From positions 299,370 to 363,369 of the forward strand of contig MNCI01000996.1 in assembly GCA_015680685.1 (NCBI GenBank): DNA of 64,000 bases, read 5' to 3'. Shown here piece by piece: positions 47,126 through 58,799 of this stretch. Under the pieces are notes generated by a model, which did not search any database, had not been told where the DNA came from, and saw nothing but the letters and a program-made list of their open reading frames with translations. This stretch comes from Gnetum montanum (lineage: Eukaryota; Streptophyta; Gnetopsida; Gnetales; Gnetaceae). Numbering within the stretch: position 1 is the stretch's first letter; each line of letters begins with the position of its first letter. Made by a program: the position numbers and the translations under genes.

Positions 47126-47268
47126 AAGGAAACTAGCAATTGTTGTGAAAATGTAATAAAAACTCAACTATGCTAGTTTTCAAGGTTTCAATGAAATTTA
47201 TTTGTAGATTTTTAAGCTTGACAATGTGATAATTTGAAAAGGGATTTTGGCCAAGAATCTAAGTGGAG

Positions 47269-47291
47269 GCCCTTCTTCTAATGCCAAAAAC
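47269..47291 (-). other. Primer-binding-site region of E20
   Basis: TTTTTGGCATTAGAAGAAGG on the minus strand, directly inside the 5' LTR and shared with P2, A and N. Confidence 0.6.
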
Positions 47292-47292
47292 T

Positions 47293-48736
47293 TATTGGTG
47301 TTGGAATGGAAACCCAAAAATCCAAGTGCTAGAATAGTTTTAACCTTGAATTCCAAGGGCCTCCATAAATGTGATTCAAGGTGCCTTGGATGGTCTAGTT
47401 GATCACCCAGGGACTTACAAAAGCGTAAACAGAAATGAAAATAAAAATGTAAATGCCTTTGAAAATAGAAATGGAAATGAAGTTGAAGTTGGAGATCTAG
47501 AATGAAAACAAGCATAGAAATGGAAATGTAGACTAAAATTTGCACAACATGAACTATAAATTTATTATAATGTAAATAAAGAATAAGGTTCAAAAATTAT
47601 AGATTTTGTGCTAAAAGCATAAGAAGTTTGCTTGTAGAAGCTTGAAGTCTATTGGAGATGGTTGTTCTATGTCAACTCCATGATTCAAATTATTCCAAGC
47701 TCCAATTCCCAGCAACTTTTTGTTGGTTTCCATTGAAATAGGAAATGAGGGTTACAAGTGGTATTCCACTCTTGGATTCAATAGTAGTACTTAGAAGTCT
47801 TTGTGCCTAGTGTAGTACCAGTTTTGTTGTCAAAGTGGAGGTAAGGTTGCAATGGTGTTATGGCTATAAAAATGTAAAAAGTGTTGTTGTCGTATGTAGG
47901 TTAGAATAAAGTGTCTACATTGGGTTTTTATAAGGTATATTTGGCTATTTTTTGATCTCTACATCATTTCCATAATTACTAATAGATTGGTATAAATTTT
48001 TAGGTGTAGTTGTCATCAAATTCTAGCATAGTCATCCTTTATAGTAAGTTTGGTAAATATTATAGCCACAAAACCCATCCAGTTACTATAAATAGTAAAA
48101 AACAATTTGTGACTATGATAGCTTTGATGGACTACATTGAGGTTGTTGGGAATGTCAAAAATTTGTGGAAAATATGAACAGAGTCAGGAATTGTGAAAAT
48201 GATGGAGCCTATTAAGAAATGTTGTGCTTGGTGGAGAATGTTATCTACATTAGTCATTGAAGACTTGGGATGACTATGCTAGCCATTGTTGGGAAAACGA
48301 AAATTCCAACAATTCCAACTTTGCACTTTTGCTATGTCTTGTTCATGACTATATTGGCCATTGTCATCTTCTAAAATAGAATAGAACTTCCCATCTACTG
48401 TAGCACCATCTCTACTGCAACACCATGTCTACTATAGCACTAGTTAGAATTGATTTCTCTAGTGTAGTTGGGGCTATTCCTTTACAAAAACTCATAAAAA
48501 TGCCAATTTTAGTCATTTCCAAGGTGTTTTTAGCCTTTCAAAGCCCAAATATAGATATGATGTACCTTTTCCTACTTGGGAAGTGAGGCAATAACAGCTT
48601 TTTGGGCATTTTTTAGCCATCAAAAAGTTGAAATATGCAAGATCAAAGCTCATGAACTACATCTCTCACATTTACAATGAATCCTTGTCTCAAGTTAGGA
48701 AATGAAGTTTGCAACATGAATTTTGGTGGTGTTTCA
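47293..48736 (-). repeat. 5' LTR of E20
   Basis: 1444 bp from TATTGGTGTTGG to GGTGGTGTTTCA in plus orientation. It is colinear with 28172-29657. To its right, gag of P2 resumes at once. Confidence 0.87.
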
Positions 48737-50860
48737 GAATCCCCCTACGAAGGTGGTCATACAACCTATCCAATCTATACTAATTCTAATCACATGATCT
48801 CAAGTCACTCAACCTCATCCCTATCCATCAATACAAATTCCACAACATACATGAGTATCCCAAGGCCTGGATCAAGCTTTCAAAGTGATTCAAGACCTCA
48901 CCAAAGGGCTATGGAGATTTAAAGCTTGCACCACTTAGATGGTAAGGATCATGGATTTTTATAAAGATGATCCCATCAATTCTACTATCCTACAAATAAC
49001 TCTCCCTATAGGCATCACAAACCTCCACTTTACTAAATACAATAGAAAGGGTGACCTCAAAGTTCATCTCTTTACTTTCTATTTTGAGTATCTATTGCTA
49101 CAAGTCTAGTCACATACAATGATATGCATCTGCCCCATGTCTCTAACTAGAAAGGCCTTAAACTAGTATTATGCACTACCCAAAGGCTCCATTGCCTCTG
49201 TAGATGACTTGATTACATAATTGTTTTAACCATTTCAAGTATAACTTAAAGCCCAATGCAATATTAGATCATCTTATGAAGGTGAAATAGGGACCCCTTG
49301 AAACTGTCCAAAAGCTCATACAAAGATGGAATGCTATCCTTAATGAAATACCTAAACCTATCTCTAAAACACATCTTTTCTCCATCTTCAAGGGGGTTGT
49401 TAATGATTTCATTAAGTCTAAGCTTTACTACTTAGACCCCCAATAACTTAGTCGGGCCTTTTCTAAAACTAAAAGCATAGAAGATGTCATGGAAGACCTA
49501 GCTTACATAGCATATAAGAACCAACACATGAGAAGGAATAGAGATGAGAAAAAACAAATCCATGTAGCCATGACCAAGGAACTAAGACCAACATAGGGGC
49601 CAAAGACAACACAATCTAAGGTCTCTATCACTACTCCTTAACCTTTAACATCTAAGGCCTCCATGTAAAACCCTCAAAAGTCCAAATTTGAGAAGAAAGA
49701 TAAGTCTAGGTGCACTAAGCTATCCATGAAATCATAAAACCTTCTCAATAAAATGCTTAAGAGTGGCTATATCTAATACAAGTAACTATCTTAGAATGCT
49801 TAAAAGAGGCATGATCTCTTATGTGATATTACCAAGGATCCCACCATAGTCATGAAAGATGATCCTCCCATACCTAAGTAGTTTAAACTAGATTAATTCT
49901 ACTGCTATAATTAGCTACCTTACCATGATACTAATTTTTGCTTCACCCTAAAGTATGATTTGTAGGAGATGATAGATAGTGAAGAGTTAGTCCTAGATGT
50001 ATTTAATCCTATCAGGTCTTAAAATCAATCCATATATGTGTATAAAGATCCTCTTAATGCTAACAATGATTAGTATACTATAGCCACCTTTAATGTCCAA
50101 GATAAGTCCAAAACTATTAGTGAACCATTTATGGTTTGGGTACCTCCTCACAATGAATAGACTTCTATGAGTTTGAGAAATTCATTTTTTATAAGCGTAC
50201 CCTCACCGATGACTTTGAAATAACCTTTTGTCTTTAGGATGCCTCCTCCCTCTACTACTAAACTTGTAAGACAAGTAGACCAATGTTCTTCTGTAGCAAA
50301 CAATGCCTCAATCTCTTTATAGCTTGATGGCAAGAAATCATCCACAAAGCAATGAAAAAAGCTAGCTCATAATCCTGAGGCTAAGGACAATAAACAACCA
50401 AAGGTATGGAAGGAAGTAGACCCACCAAAGCCTACTCCAATTTTAGCCATACCCATGGATATCACTACTCAAACTACCTCAATGAGCCAACCTTGAGAAG
50501 ATAACTAGAAATAAGAGAAGGGAAAGGTATCAAAACATAAAATCATAAAGCATGAGGTCAAAATTGTAGGTATAATGGGGAAGGTCAAGGCCAACAAAAA
50601 TGAGAAATCATCCATCAATGATAAATACTTCATCACTACCATTAAGTAGGTCAAGCTTTCTTTAAAATAGAAGAATATTTCTTTGAGCTTTTATGACTTG
50701 GTTATGATCTCTCCTACCCACCAAAAAGCTCTAGTTAAGATGTTGACTTCTATTCCTATGAGTGAGAATATCCCTGCCAACAAGAATTCTATCCATGTAG
50801 TGATAATCTATCAAGCCAAGACCAATAATTCAATGGCATAAATAACATCATAAGCACAAG
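48737..50860 (+). pseudogene. gag, central and C-terminal part, of Tat element P2
   Basis: It resumes after E20 with YEGGHTTYPIYTNSNHMIS and IPRPGSSFQSD, which match GTIGPRSSLPND of A. The capsid core is at 48930-49520 (SMSLTRKALN, YALPKGSIASVDDLIT). The C-terminal part includes RCTKLSMKS, PTIVMKDDPPIPK, EPFMVWVPPHNE, VFRMPPPSTTKLVRQ and a Lys-rich block to about 50640. The protease start MLTSIPMSENIPANKNSIHV is at 50730, then the frame is lost. Matches P1 and A in order. Confidence 0.8.
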
Positions 50861-51420
50861 GAATGGGAAGTAAAATATTATGCAACAAAGGCCTTATACA
50901 TTCCCTCATCTCTCAAAGATTAGAAAATAGTTTTGTGATTTTGTACATTGCCTAATTTCTTGTCCTTGTACATAATATGTGACCATTTAACTAATAGCCT
51001 TGTTTAGTCTTTATTTACACGATTACATTTTGCCTTATAGTTTTTGTTGTTTACATCATGTTTTCCAATTTATCACGTAGTCCTACTTTAAATTTTCACA
51101 TCAATTTACAATGTATATTTATTCCTTACATTTACATAAATTAGAAAACAACATAAAAATAGGAAACATGAAACACAACAAAGAGCATAAAACATAAAAA
51201 CCAAAAAATCTAAAACCAAAATAGTATCCATGGTCACACTATGTGATAAATAGTAGAAAAATATAATGTCCATGCACAATAACCATAGTTTCACTATGCA
51301 ATAGATCACAATACAAAAAATAGTACATAGTCTCTAAGGCTATGATAGCGAAAATGATAACAACACAAATGATATAGAAAAAAATAATAGAAAATGATAG
51401 GCTCATCAAATAGCAAAAAT
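50861..51420 (+). other. Spacer of P2 between gag-protease and the antisense gene
   Basis: Most of the protease is missing. The region from 50900 parallels 61560-61740 and 19950-20160 (for example ATCTCTCAAAGATTAG). Minus-strand open stretches here are very hydrophobic readings of AT-rich DNA and are not called. Confidence 0.5.
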
Positions 51421-51452
51421 AAAGCCATAGGAGGAGGAGGATCATCATCAAT

Positions 51453-51457
51453 ATTAT
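51453..51457 (+). other. Target-site duplication ATTAT, left copy
   Basis: Identical to 52431-52435 on the other side of the solo LTR. Confidence 0.9.
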
Positions 51458-51466
51458 TGATGAGAT

Positions 51467-51565
51467 GCGTATTGCATAGGCCGTGATATCGCATCCACCG
51501 CGATATCGCTTCCGCTACGATATTGCATCCTTCCCTGCGATGTCGCGTACACGATATCGTAGTGC
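51467..51565 (+). promoter_or_regulatory. Array of palindromic GCGATATCGC-type boxes upstream of the LTR TATA box
   Basis: Five boxes (GTGATATCGC, GCGATATCGC, ACGATATTGC, GCGATGTCGC, ACGATATCGT) at about 20-bp spacing. They end just before the TATA box. Related boxes are at 470-515 and 9600-9650 in the Athila element LTRs. Possible regulatory sites, by position only. Confidence 0.6.
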
Positions 51566-51576
51566 GCCGCCAAATC

Positions 51577-51584
51577 TATAAATA
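51577..51584 (+). promoter_or_regulatory. TATA box of the solo LTR
   Basis: TATAAATA after the palindromic boxes. A possible polyadenylation signal AATAAA follows at about 51755. Its transcript would run into the antisense gene from its 3' end. Confidence 0.7.
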
Positions 51585-52430
51585 AGAGGCAGCACTTCCC
51601 GTTTTCCACATCCTAGGAGTAAAGTAGCGAAGCTCTGGCGGATTGATCACCCCAGAGATAGAATATTTTTCCATGTGCCCACAGTAGGAGTCCCCCAAGT
51701 GAATGGTTCTTTATTCGAGCAGCTTTGTACCTAAACGCAAGTTGTGTACGACAATAAAGATGAGCTTTGTGGATAAACCTTGCAGTGCATGGATAGGTTT
51801 TAATTCATGTTATTTATTTCTTTTCTAGTAACGCGACATGAGTACGACTTGGTTACGAGCATTGACGAACGTGTATGGCTAGCCAAGGAATCGGCTACTC
51901 ATCGCGACTAGATTCTCTCGCCCTCAACTCCTAGAGCGTGGGATAAGTACGATTTAGCTACGAGCACCTATGGGTGTGTAAAACTAGTTAAGGAATCAGC
52001 TGCTTATCACACTTAGGCTAGTTAAGTGCCTCAGTATGACCACTTCAACCACGTGCATTACATGTGCTGATCCCAGTAACGATTAGCGTTTGGTAGCCAC
52101 AGTTGCATAGTTCAGGGTGTGTACAGTAAGTGGGAACGGATGCTAACACTAGTTAATTTAGATTTAGATCCTTAGTTAGAGTTAGTTAGCTCTCTCAACC
52201 CTTCACCATTTAGCATAGGAGAAAAACCAGAAAATACCAAAAAAATCATATACCTCAGACTTACTTAACCATACACTGTGACAACAACAAGTAAGTCTGG
52301 GAAGACAACGAATAATTAACCCCAAGTGTTCCCTGTAGCGTTTAGGCATTTAGTCTACGGAGTTCGACCAGATCGCACGTGCTACACTTATTTCGTATGG
52401 TTGAGTGTAGGGGTACCTCGCCACTCATCA

Positions 52431-52435
52431 ATTAT
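52431..52435 (+). other. Target-site duplication ATTAT, right copy
   Basis: Matches 51453-51457. Confidence 0.9.
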
Positions 52436-52880
52436 CTTTAACATTACCACTGCTATCACCTAAAGCCTATAAACAATGAAACATACAAATAATTAGTAAC
52501 CATAATGAGAAAAAATCATAACTATAAAATAATAAAATAAAAAACAAAAAATACAACTAAAAACTTAAAACACATTTTGTAGACCTTAGGAGATTCAAGG
52601 GTGATATATTTAGAAGTGAATTTTTGGAGGCCAGTATCAAATCTATGAAGAATCTATTCTTCACTCGTGTTATTCCAAATGATCTCTCCTAAATCCACTC
52701 TTATTAAGATCTTCCCCCTTTCTATATATGTCCACCTAGGAGGAGCATAGGAAAAAGTAGTGGTATTTTCCCTAAATGTAGTAGTATTATGAGAATTTGG
52801 AGAATCAACAACCACCACTGATTCCGTGAACATGCTAAAGGTGTCCTACCCATCTATCCCTTGCACAAATATCTCATACT

Positions 52881-54073
52881 TGAAAGACCACCAAAAATTC
52901 AGGTTGCAAATCCCATTTTTCAACCTGAGGCAAAACTTTATTGTAAATGTGAGATATGTACTCCATGAGCTACAATCTTGCATATCTCAATGTTTTGAGA
53001 TTAAAAAGTACTTCAAAAGTAGAAAAATGTATCCCATGTCTATATTTTGGCTTGGGAGGGCTAAAAACACCTTGGGAATGACTAAAATTGGCATTTCCAT
53101 GGGTTTTTGTAGGGGTATACTCCCAACTACACTGGAGCCATCAATTCTGACCGATGCTAAAATAGACATGATGCTATAGTATATGGTAAGTTCTATTTTA
53201 TTCTAGAAGATGAAAATGGCCAATGTAGTCACCATTAAGATCCATTAGAAATGCAGCATTGGAATTCTTGGAATTTTCATTTTTCCAATAGTGGCCAGTG
53301 TAGTCATCCCAAGTCTTCAATGACTAGTGTAGATAACATTCTCTACTAGACATAACATTTCCCAATAGGCTCCACCATTTCCATTGTTTCCAACTCTCTT
53401 CACATTTCCACCAATTTTTGGCATTCCCAACAATGTCAGTGTAGTCCACCAAAGCCAACATAGTAAGGATGGTGCTAGTGTAGTCACAAAATTCTGTTTA
53501 CTATTTATAGTAAATGGATGGATTTTGTATAGTATATACCATACTTACTATAAATGGTAACTATGCTGAAAGTAGAAATGTTGCACTTGCAAATTGATAC
53601 CAATATATTAGCAATCATTGTAGTGGTGTATAGACCCAAAAATAGCCAAATCTACCCTATAAAAATCCAATGTAAATACTTTATTCCATTTCAAACCTTC
53701 ACATAAGAAATAGCATATTTTAGCCAAATCTTTATTTCATGAACCTTATTCTTTATTTATTATTTAAATAAAGTTGTTGTTCATATTATCAAATTTTTAG
53801 TTTATGTTTTCATTTCTTTGCCTATTTTCATTCTAGATCTACAACTTCAACTCCATTTTTGTTTCCATTTTCATTTCTATTTTCATTTCCAAATCCATTT
53901 TCATTTTTTTGCCATTATTATTTACACTTTTGTAAGTCACCAAGTGATCAGTAAGACCATCCAAGGTGCCTTGAATCCCATTTTTGGAGGCCCTTGGGAT
54001 TCAAGGTTAAAACTATTCTTACACTTGGATTTTTGGGTTTTCATTCCAGCAACTGAAATTTCCAACACCAATA
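52881..54073 (+). repeat. 5' LTR of element A
   Basis: 1193 bp from TGAAAGACCACC to CCAACACCAATA. It is the inverse of 28172-29657 and 47293-48736, with shared phrases such as TACCATACTTACTATAAATG. It ends in the A-rich/T-rich FHFHF-coding stretch and GGTTTTCATTCCAGCAACTG. Confidence 0.88.
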
Positions 54074-54098
54074 ATTTTTTGGTGCTAGAAGTAGGCCC
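54074..54098 (+). other. Primer-binding-site region of element A
   Basis: TTTTTTGGTGCTAGAAGTAG followed by GCCC, matching the equivalent sites of E20, P2 and N. Confidence 0.6.
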
Positions 54099-54257
54099 TA
54101 TGGAAAAATTATTGGCCAATATCCCATTCCCAACTATCACATTTGCAAGTTTTAAAATCTACAAAAAATTCTATTAAAACCTTGGAAATTAGATTAGTTG
54201 GATTTTCGTTGTATTTTCATGGCAGTTGCTAGTTTCCTTGAACTTAGCATACTCTAC

Positions 54258-54500
54258 TAAAGCACCAATTTATTATAGCACCACATCTACTATATTACTA
54301 GTCTATTGTAGCACCATGTTTACTATAATGCCATGTCTACTATAGCACTATGTCTACTAGAGCACCATGTCTATTATAGCATTGTGTCTCCTATAGCACC
54401 ATGCCTACTATATAGCACGGTGTCTATTGTAGCACCATGTCTATTATAGCATTGTGTTTACTAAATCACTAGTCTATTGTGATGTCAGGTCTACTGTAGC
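54258..54500 (+). repeat. 17-bp leader minisatellite of element A
   Basis: About fourteen units of the form GCACCATGTCTACTATA, with near-constant 17-bp spacing. Same unit as in E20, reverse orientation in the window. Confidence 0.9.
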
Positions 54501-54727
54501 ACCTATTTCTATTAAGTGGATAAACCACGTTTTTCCATTTTTACCATTCCATAGTAGTTTTCTACTATCTTTTCCATTTTCAGTTACTTATGTTAGTGGA
54601 GCATCCCACTTACTATGTTTTTACTAAAAATAGTAAAAAATCTAAAACCTCATATTTTGAAAATGTTGTTCCAACATTCACCAAATTTCCTTTCAACTTC
54701 ACTGACAACATGTCTTTTCAATAGGCC

Positions 54728-56899
54728 ATGAGTGTCTATTACCCCAAAGATCCCACCATGGTTGAGTGTAGGTAATCCTTGTGACTTAAGGGGCAAAGTC
54801 CTTGGTTCATAGTGATAAATGAATATCACTACAACTACATTTGTGCCAAAATCTAAGATAGCATGTTGATTCCACAGATGGAAGCAAAGGCAAAATGGAA
54901 ATACAAACTCATACACTAAAATGGAAAGGAGTATATTCCTTCCCTATATGATTAGATACCCCTTATTGACACCTACACCTGCATCGTATCTTAGTTAATT
55001 AAGATGGATGGGAAGGATGAGAAGGTTAGCTTAGAAGAGAACCAAGAGGAAGAGGATGATTTTAGGGTAAAATCTAAGCATAAAAACATCTTGATTGGGT
55101 TGTTTCAATAAGAAACCCCCAAGGCCACAATGCCTACCTCCACTCCCTTTATCTCCTCCATAGAACACATGACAACATCCCTTACCCCTTCTTATCCAAC
55201 CATGTTCGGTCCCATGCCAGTCATTTCCATGCTGCAAACATAACTGGTGCCCCATTCCACTTTGCCATGCCATTTGCCACCAAGCCATGATCTATACAAC
55301 CTTTGTTAGTTGTTGACACCACCACCAATCCTATAAACACTCAAGTGTAATGCACTATGGAACCCTAAGAAACCCATGGGGTCACACACCTCTTTCATTC
55401 CATTTGTGCCCCAGATACCAACAAAAATTTCATTCTCCTTATTTTTCCCACTAACCGCAACAATAACATAACTTCTCCCATCCATGCCATAACTGATAAC
55501 AAGGCCATAGGCTTCCTAGCAAATAGTACAACCTTTCATTTAAATGCCACAACCAACAGGGGTACCATAGGGCCTAGATCAAGCCTTCCAAATGATCTAG
55601 GACCTAATGGAGAAATTGAAGAGACTTAAGGCCTCTACATCTCAAAGCAACAAGATCATGGATTTTTACTGAGATAATCCCATTAGTCCTATGGTCCCAA
55701 CCTTAATGATTTCTCCTAGTATCTCTATCCCTCAATTTATAAAATACAATAGTAAAGGTGATCCCAATGCTCATCTAATATTCTTTCACTTGGAATGCCT
55801 ATTGCAGCAAGCCTAGCTATATAGCATTATGAGAACATTCCCTATGTTCTTGATAGGGAAAATGCTTGACTGGTACCATACCCTACCACAAGGGTCTATA
55901 TCCTCTCTTGAAGAATTAATATCACAATTTGTTAACCATTTCAAGTATAACTTGAGACATGATACCATGCTTAACCAACTTAGGAAGGTCAAGCAAGGAC
56001 CCCTTGAGCTGATGTAGAAGTTCATCCAATGGTGAAACACTATGATCAATAAAATACAAGAACCGAGAGCTGAAACACACCTCTTAGCTATTTTGAAGAT
56101 TGGTTAATGACTTTATTAAGTAAAAATTATATTATCTTAGACTAAGAACATACAGGATGCCACATAGGCTAGCCACAATCCCACCTATGTGATGTATAAG
56201 ATTCAACATGTATAGTAGGACAAGAAAAGGGGTAGGTAAAACAATGTGCAACGATAATAGTGACCAAGAAGAACAAGTCAAATAACTAAGGGCCAAAGAT
56301 TGAGCAACCCAAGGCTCTTGTTATGAACAAAAATAACCAACCCTTAACTTTTGGGGCCACTACATCAACTATGTATAGGCCTAACTTTACATAAAAAGAT
56401 CGTTCTAAGTATACCGAGTTGCCCATTAAGCTGTTAGAGCTCTTAAACCAATTATTGAAGAGTGGTACTATTCAATATAAGAAAATGACTGAGAATGTCC
56501 ACAAGAGACATGGCATGTTATGAAAAATAGCTAAGGACCCTACTCAAGCAAGAAAATATGATCCTTCAGTTCCCAAGTACTTTAAGCTTGACCACTTTTG
56601 TCACTATCATTAGTTGCTAGGTCAAAACATTAACTACTACCTTGTACTAAAGGATGACCTGCAAAAAATGATAGATAAGGGTGAATTGGTACTAGACAGT
56701 TCAAACTTGGTTAGGGCTCAAAATTAGTTGATGCATGTATACAACAATCCACTAAACACCAACAACAACCCGTATACCATAGTGACATTCAACATCCACA
56801 ATGATCAAAGGCCTATGAGTGGACCATTTGTGATTAAGGTGCTTCCTTGTAATGAAAGGGATCCTTCAACTTCTGCTAGCTCAAGATCCTCCTTTGTTG
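54728..56899 (+). pseudogene. gag of element A, first part
   Basis: Start at 54728 (MSVYYPKDPTMVECR), chosen by agreement with E20 and P2. Then NEYHYNYICAKI, the acidic KMDGKDEKVSLEENQEEEDD, and from 55640 the capsid core: TFPMFLIGKMLDWYHTLPQG, EELISQFVNHFKYNLRHDTM and RKVKQGPLELM in one open stretch (55829-56017), a clear Retrotrans_gag pattern. The C-terminal part has DRSKYTELPIKLLELLNQLL and KYFKLDHFCHYH. It breaks at 56899 after SSRSSFVV, where element N is inserted. Stops throughout. Confidence 0.85.
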
Positions 56900-56904
56900 T
56901 AAAG
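56900..56904 (+). other. Target-site duplication TAAAG, left copy
   Basis: Identical to 60278-60282. Together they flank element N. Confidence 0.88.
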
Positions 56905-58279
56905 TGAAACACCACAAAATGTTGGGTCTCAGCACCTCAATTGCAAATTTGGCTAAGTGTTAAAATGGTGGCACTTTGCCCAAATTTTTCTAAGTGTTGA
57001 GTGTAGTCAAATCCAAGTGTTAGATTTACAAATTTTCTCTAAGTGTTAGAATGATGACACTTTTTGCAAATTTTCCTAAGTGTTGGGACCATGCTCTCCA
57101 CTATAGTAGAGCATAGTTAGCTTTAATGACCAATATTTTGCAATTTTAGCTAAGTGTTTGAATAAGGTCAAAATCTACAAAATTTTTCTAAGTGTTGTGC
57201 TATGCTCGGCACTGTAGTTGTTATGCTCGATACTATAGCTACTACGCTTGCTCCACTCTTGCATAGCCAACACACAAATGGCTAGTTTTGCATAATTTCT
57301 CTAAGTGTTGTGCTATGCTCGATACTATAGTTTCTACGCTCGAGAGCGTAGCAAGCATAACCAACACACAAATGGCTAGTTTTGCAAAAAATTTCTAAGT
57401 GTTGTGCTGCTATGCTTACTACTATAGCTACTATGCTCTTCACTATAGCTGCTATGGTCTTCCCACCTACCACACTACCACATGTCACAGAATCTACATT
57501 TTGGACTAAACCTAGCCCTATAAATACCCCTGGACCCCCAACGTTTTAGGGGTTGGCAATTGGCACTTTAATTTGAGCATTTGACATTTTGGCATCTTGG
57601 CACTTAACTCCATGGGAAAATGAGACCTAGAGCACGCCACATCAATAAAGAGGCATAACTACACTGTACAATACACTGTGGCCCCATTGTAGCCCTTCAA
57701 AAGACCACACGGTACACCATGATGGCCAACCTAGTAGGCATGGTTCATCACGGCAAGTGCCAAACTTCACAACCCAACACCACCAAGATTGTGACTATGC
57801 TTCCACTATGCTTGTTGTACATTGTGTACCTTTCAAGACCCTTCTCGAGTTAACTACACTTCCATTTGGGGTGATGTTCCATTTCTCTCTCCTATTTCTA
57901 GCATTTTCTTGCATTTTTCTTACATCTTTTTGCACTTTTTCACACATCATCACATGGTATTACACTTGAGTGGTAGTCTCCATAGGTTGACACCCTTGTC
58001 TCGGCTAAGACCCTTGGCTATGCTCTACACCTAGCACCTTGAAACACTGCTTTGACACTTAGCTCCATTTCATGTTGTTTGCATTTGCATTTTGACTAAC
58101 CACACCACCCCCTAGTCGCATTCATCACCCCAGTTGTAGCTGGCAAAGTCCTTATTTGATTGACAAGACTATTTAGGGTGCTCCACCTTCATTTCCTAGC
58201 AAAGGCTTGGAGGCATGGTTGTGGTTGTCTACCCAATAACCCCTTAATGTTCCAGCCATTAACATTTTCAGTTGCTATA
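56905..58279 (+). repeat. Complete LTR of element N
   Basis: 1375 bp from TGAAACACCACAAAATG to CAGTTGCTATA. From 56940 to 57420 the phrase TTTTCTAAGTGTTG recurs about eight times with irregular spacing, followed by CTATGCTCGATACTATAG phrases. Its 3' part matches 59625-60277 directly. Confidence 0.87.
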
Positions 58280-58304
58280 GTTTTTTGGTGCTTGAAAAAG
58301 GGCC
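58280..58304 (+). other. Primer-binding-site region of element N
   Basis: TTTTTTGGTGCTTGAAAAAG with GGCC after it, as in A. Confidence 0.6.
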
Positions 58305-58504
58305 TCACCATTTCCTTCTGCATTTTCTGATTATTGTCGTACAAGCTCTCTCCACCACTGGTTGGTGTAGATTGAACCCCATCATTAGTTCCCCTAGAAC
58401 CCCACTAGACAAAAGCCAAAGCATATCTTTGGCACTTAACCAAAATTCTAGGTGCTTGGGAGAGTGTGGCCAGCTCCAGTATAGTGAGTGTAGCAATAGA
58501 GTTT

Positions 58505-58790
58505 TCCATTTTTAGCAACTTTCATAGCTAGCATTTTTTTCAACATTTCCATAGTTAGCATTTTTTCTACATTTCCATACTTAGAATTTTTCCTACATTT
58601 TCATACTTAGCCAAATTTTCTATAGTTTTACACTTAGTCAATTTTTTATAGTTTCCATACTTAGCTATTTTTCTACATTTTTACACTTAGACATTTTTCT
58701 ACATTTTTATACTTAGCCATTTTTTTGCTACCAGTAGACTTAGTCATTTTTCTGCAATTTTCAGAGTTAGCCATTTTTTTTTTTTGCAAA
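58505..58790 (+). repeat. Leader tandem repeat of element N, about 30-33 bp units
   Basis: About eight units of the form TTTTTCTACATTTCCATACT with TAGCCA. The position, between primer site and gag, matches the leader arrays of P2, E20 and A, but the sequence is different. Confidence 0.8.
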
Positions 58791-58799
58791 TAGCAACTC

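Larger units (their letters stand above)
28172..48736 (-). mobile_element. Giant Tat-lineage element E20 (20.6 kb) with an antisense gene
   Basis: Related LTRs bound it at 28172-29657 and 47293-48736, in the same orientation. Read on the minus strand: LTR, primer site, 17-bp leader repeats, gag, protease, a gene on the opposite strand, a 192-bp array, RT, RNase H, a second RNase H, integrase, polypurine tract, LTR. The gag of P2 breaks off at 28171 and resumes at 48737, which supports a single insertion. The flanking pentamers (CAACC and GAATC) agree at only three positions. All coding parts are broken. Confidence 0.8.
51458..52430 (+). repeat. Solo LTR of the Athila-type family
   Basis: 973 bp from TGATGAGATGCG to CCACTCATCA, flanked by ATTAT on both sides. 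It is homologous over its length to the Athila LTR at 8825-9682 in opposite orientation. It is much richer in CG dinucleotides than its surroundings, which fits a recent insertion. Two degenerate copies of about 90 bp sit at 51833-51925 and 51938-52015 (GAGTACGACTTGGTTACGAG and AAGTACGATTTAGCTACGAG). Confidence 0.95.
51421..52880 (-). pseudogene. 3' exons of the antisense gene in P2, split by a solo LTR
   Basis: On the minus strand the exon 52880-52586 reads GIDGxDTFSMFTESVVVVDS, TTTFRENTTTFSYAPPRW and KILIRVDLGEIIWNN. It aligns with A (GINAKEIYKIFGKSVVIANS, TTTLGEVTTTMF, NILMGINLRDID). The donor CTAAG|GTCTAC and acceptor TTTATAG|GC bound a 119-bp intron (52467-52585) at the same position as in E20. 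The last exon ALGDSSGNVKDN is cut by the solo LTR at 52430/51458 and resumes as IDDDPPPPMALFLLFDE. The upstream part is cut by element A. Confidence 0.75.

Noticed and set aside
47198-47593. 131-codon minus-strand open frame rich in Phe, His, Tyr and Leu
   Set aside because: It is a reading of the A-rich AAATGGAAATG repeat inside the E20 LTR. The same hydrophobic frame appears at 53818-54177 in the LTR of A. No start context or conserved domain.
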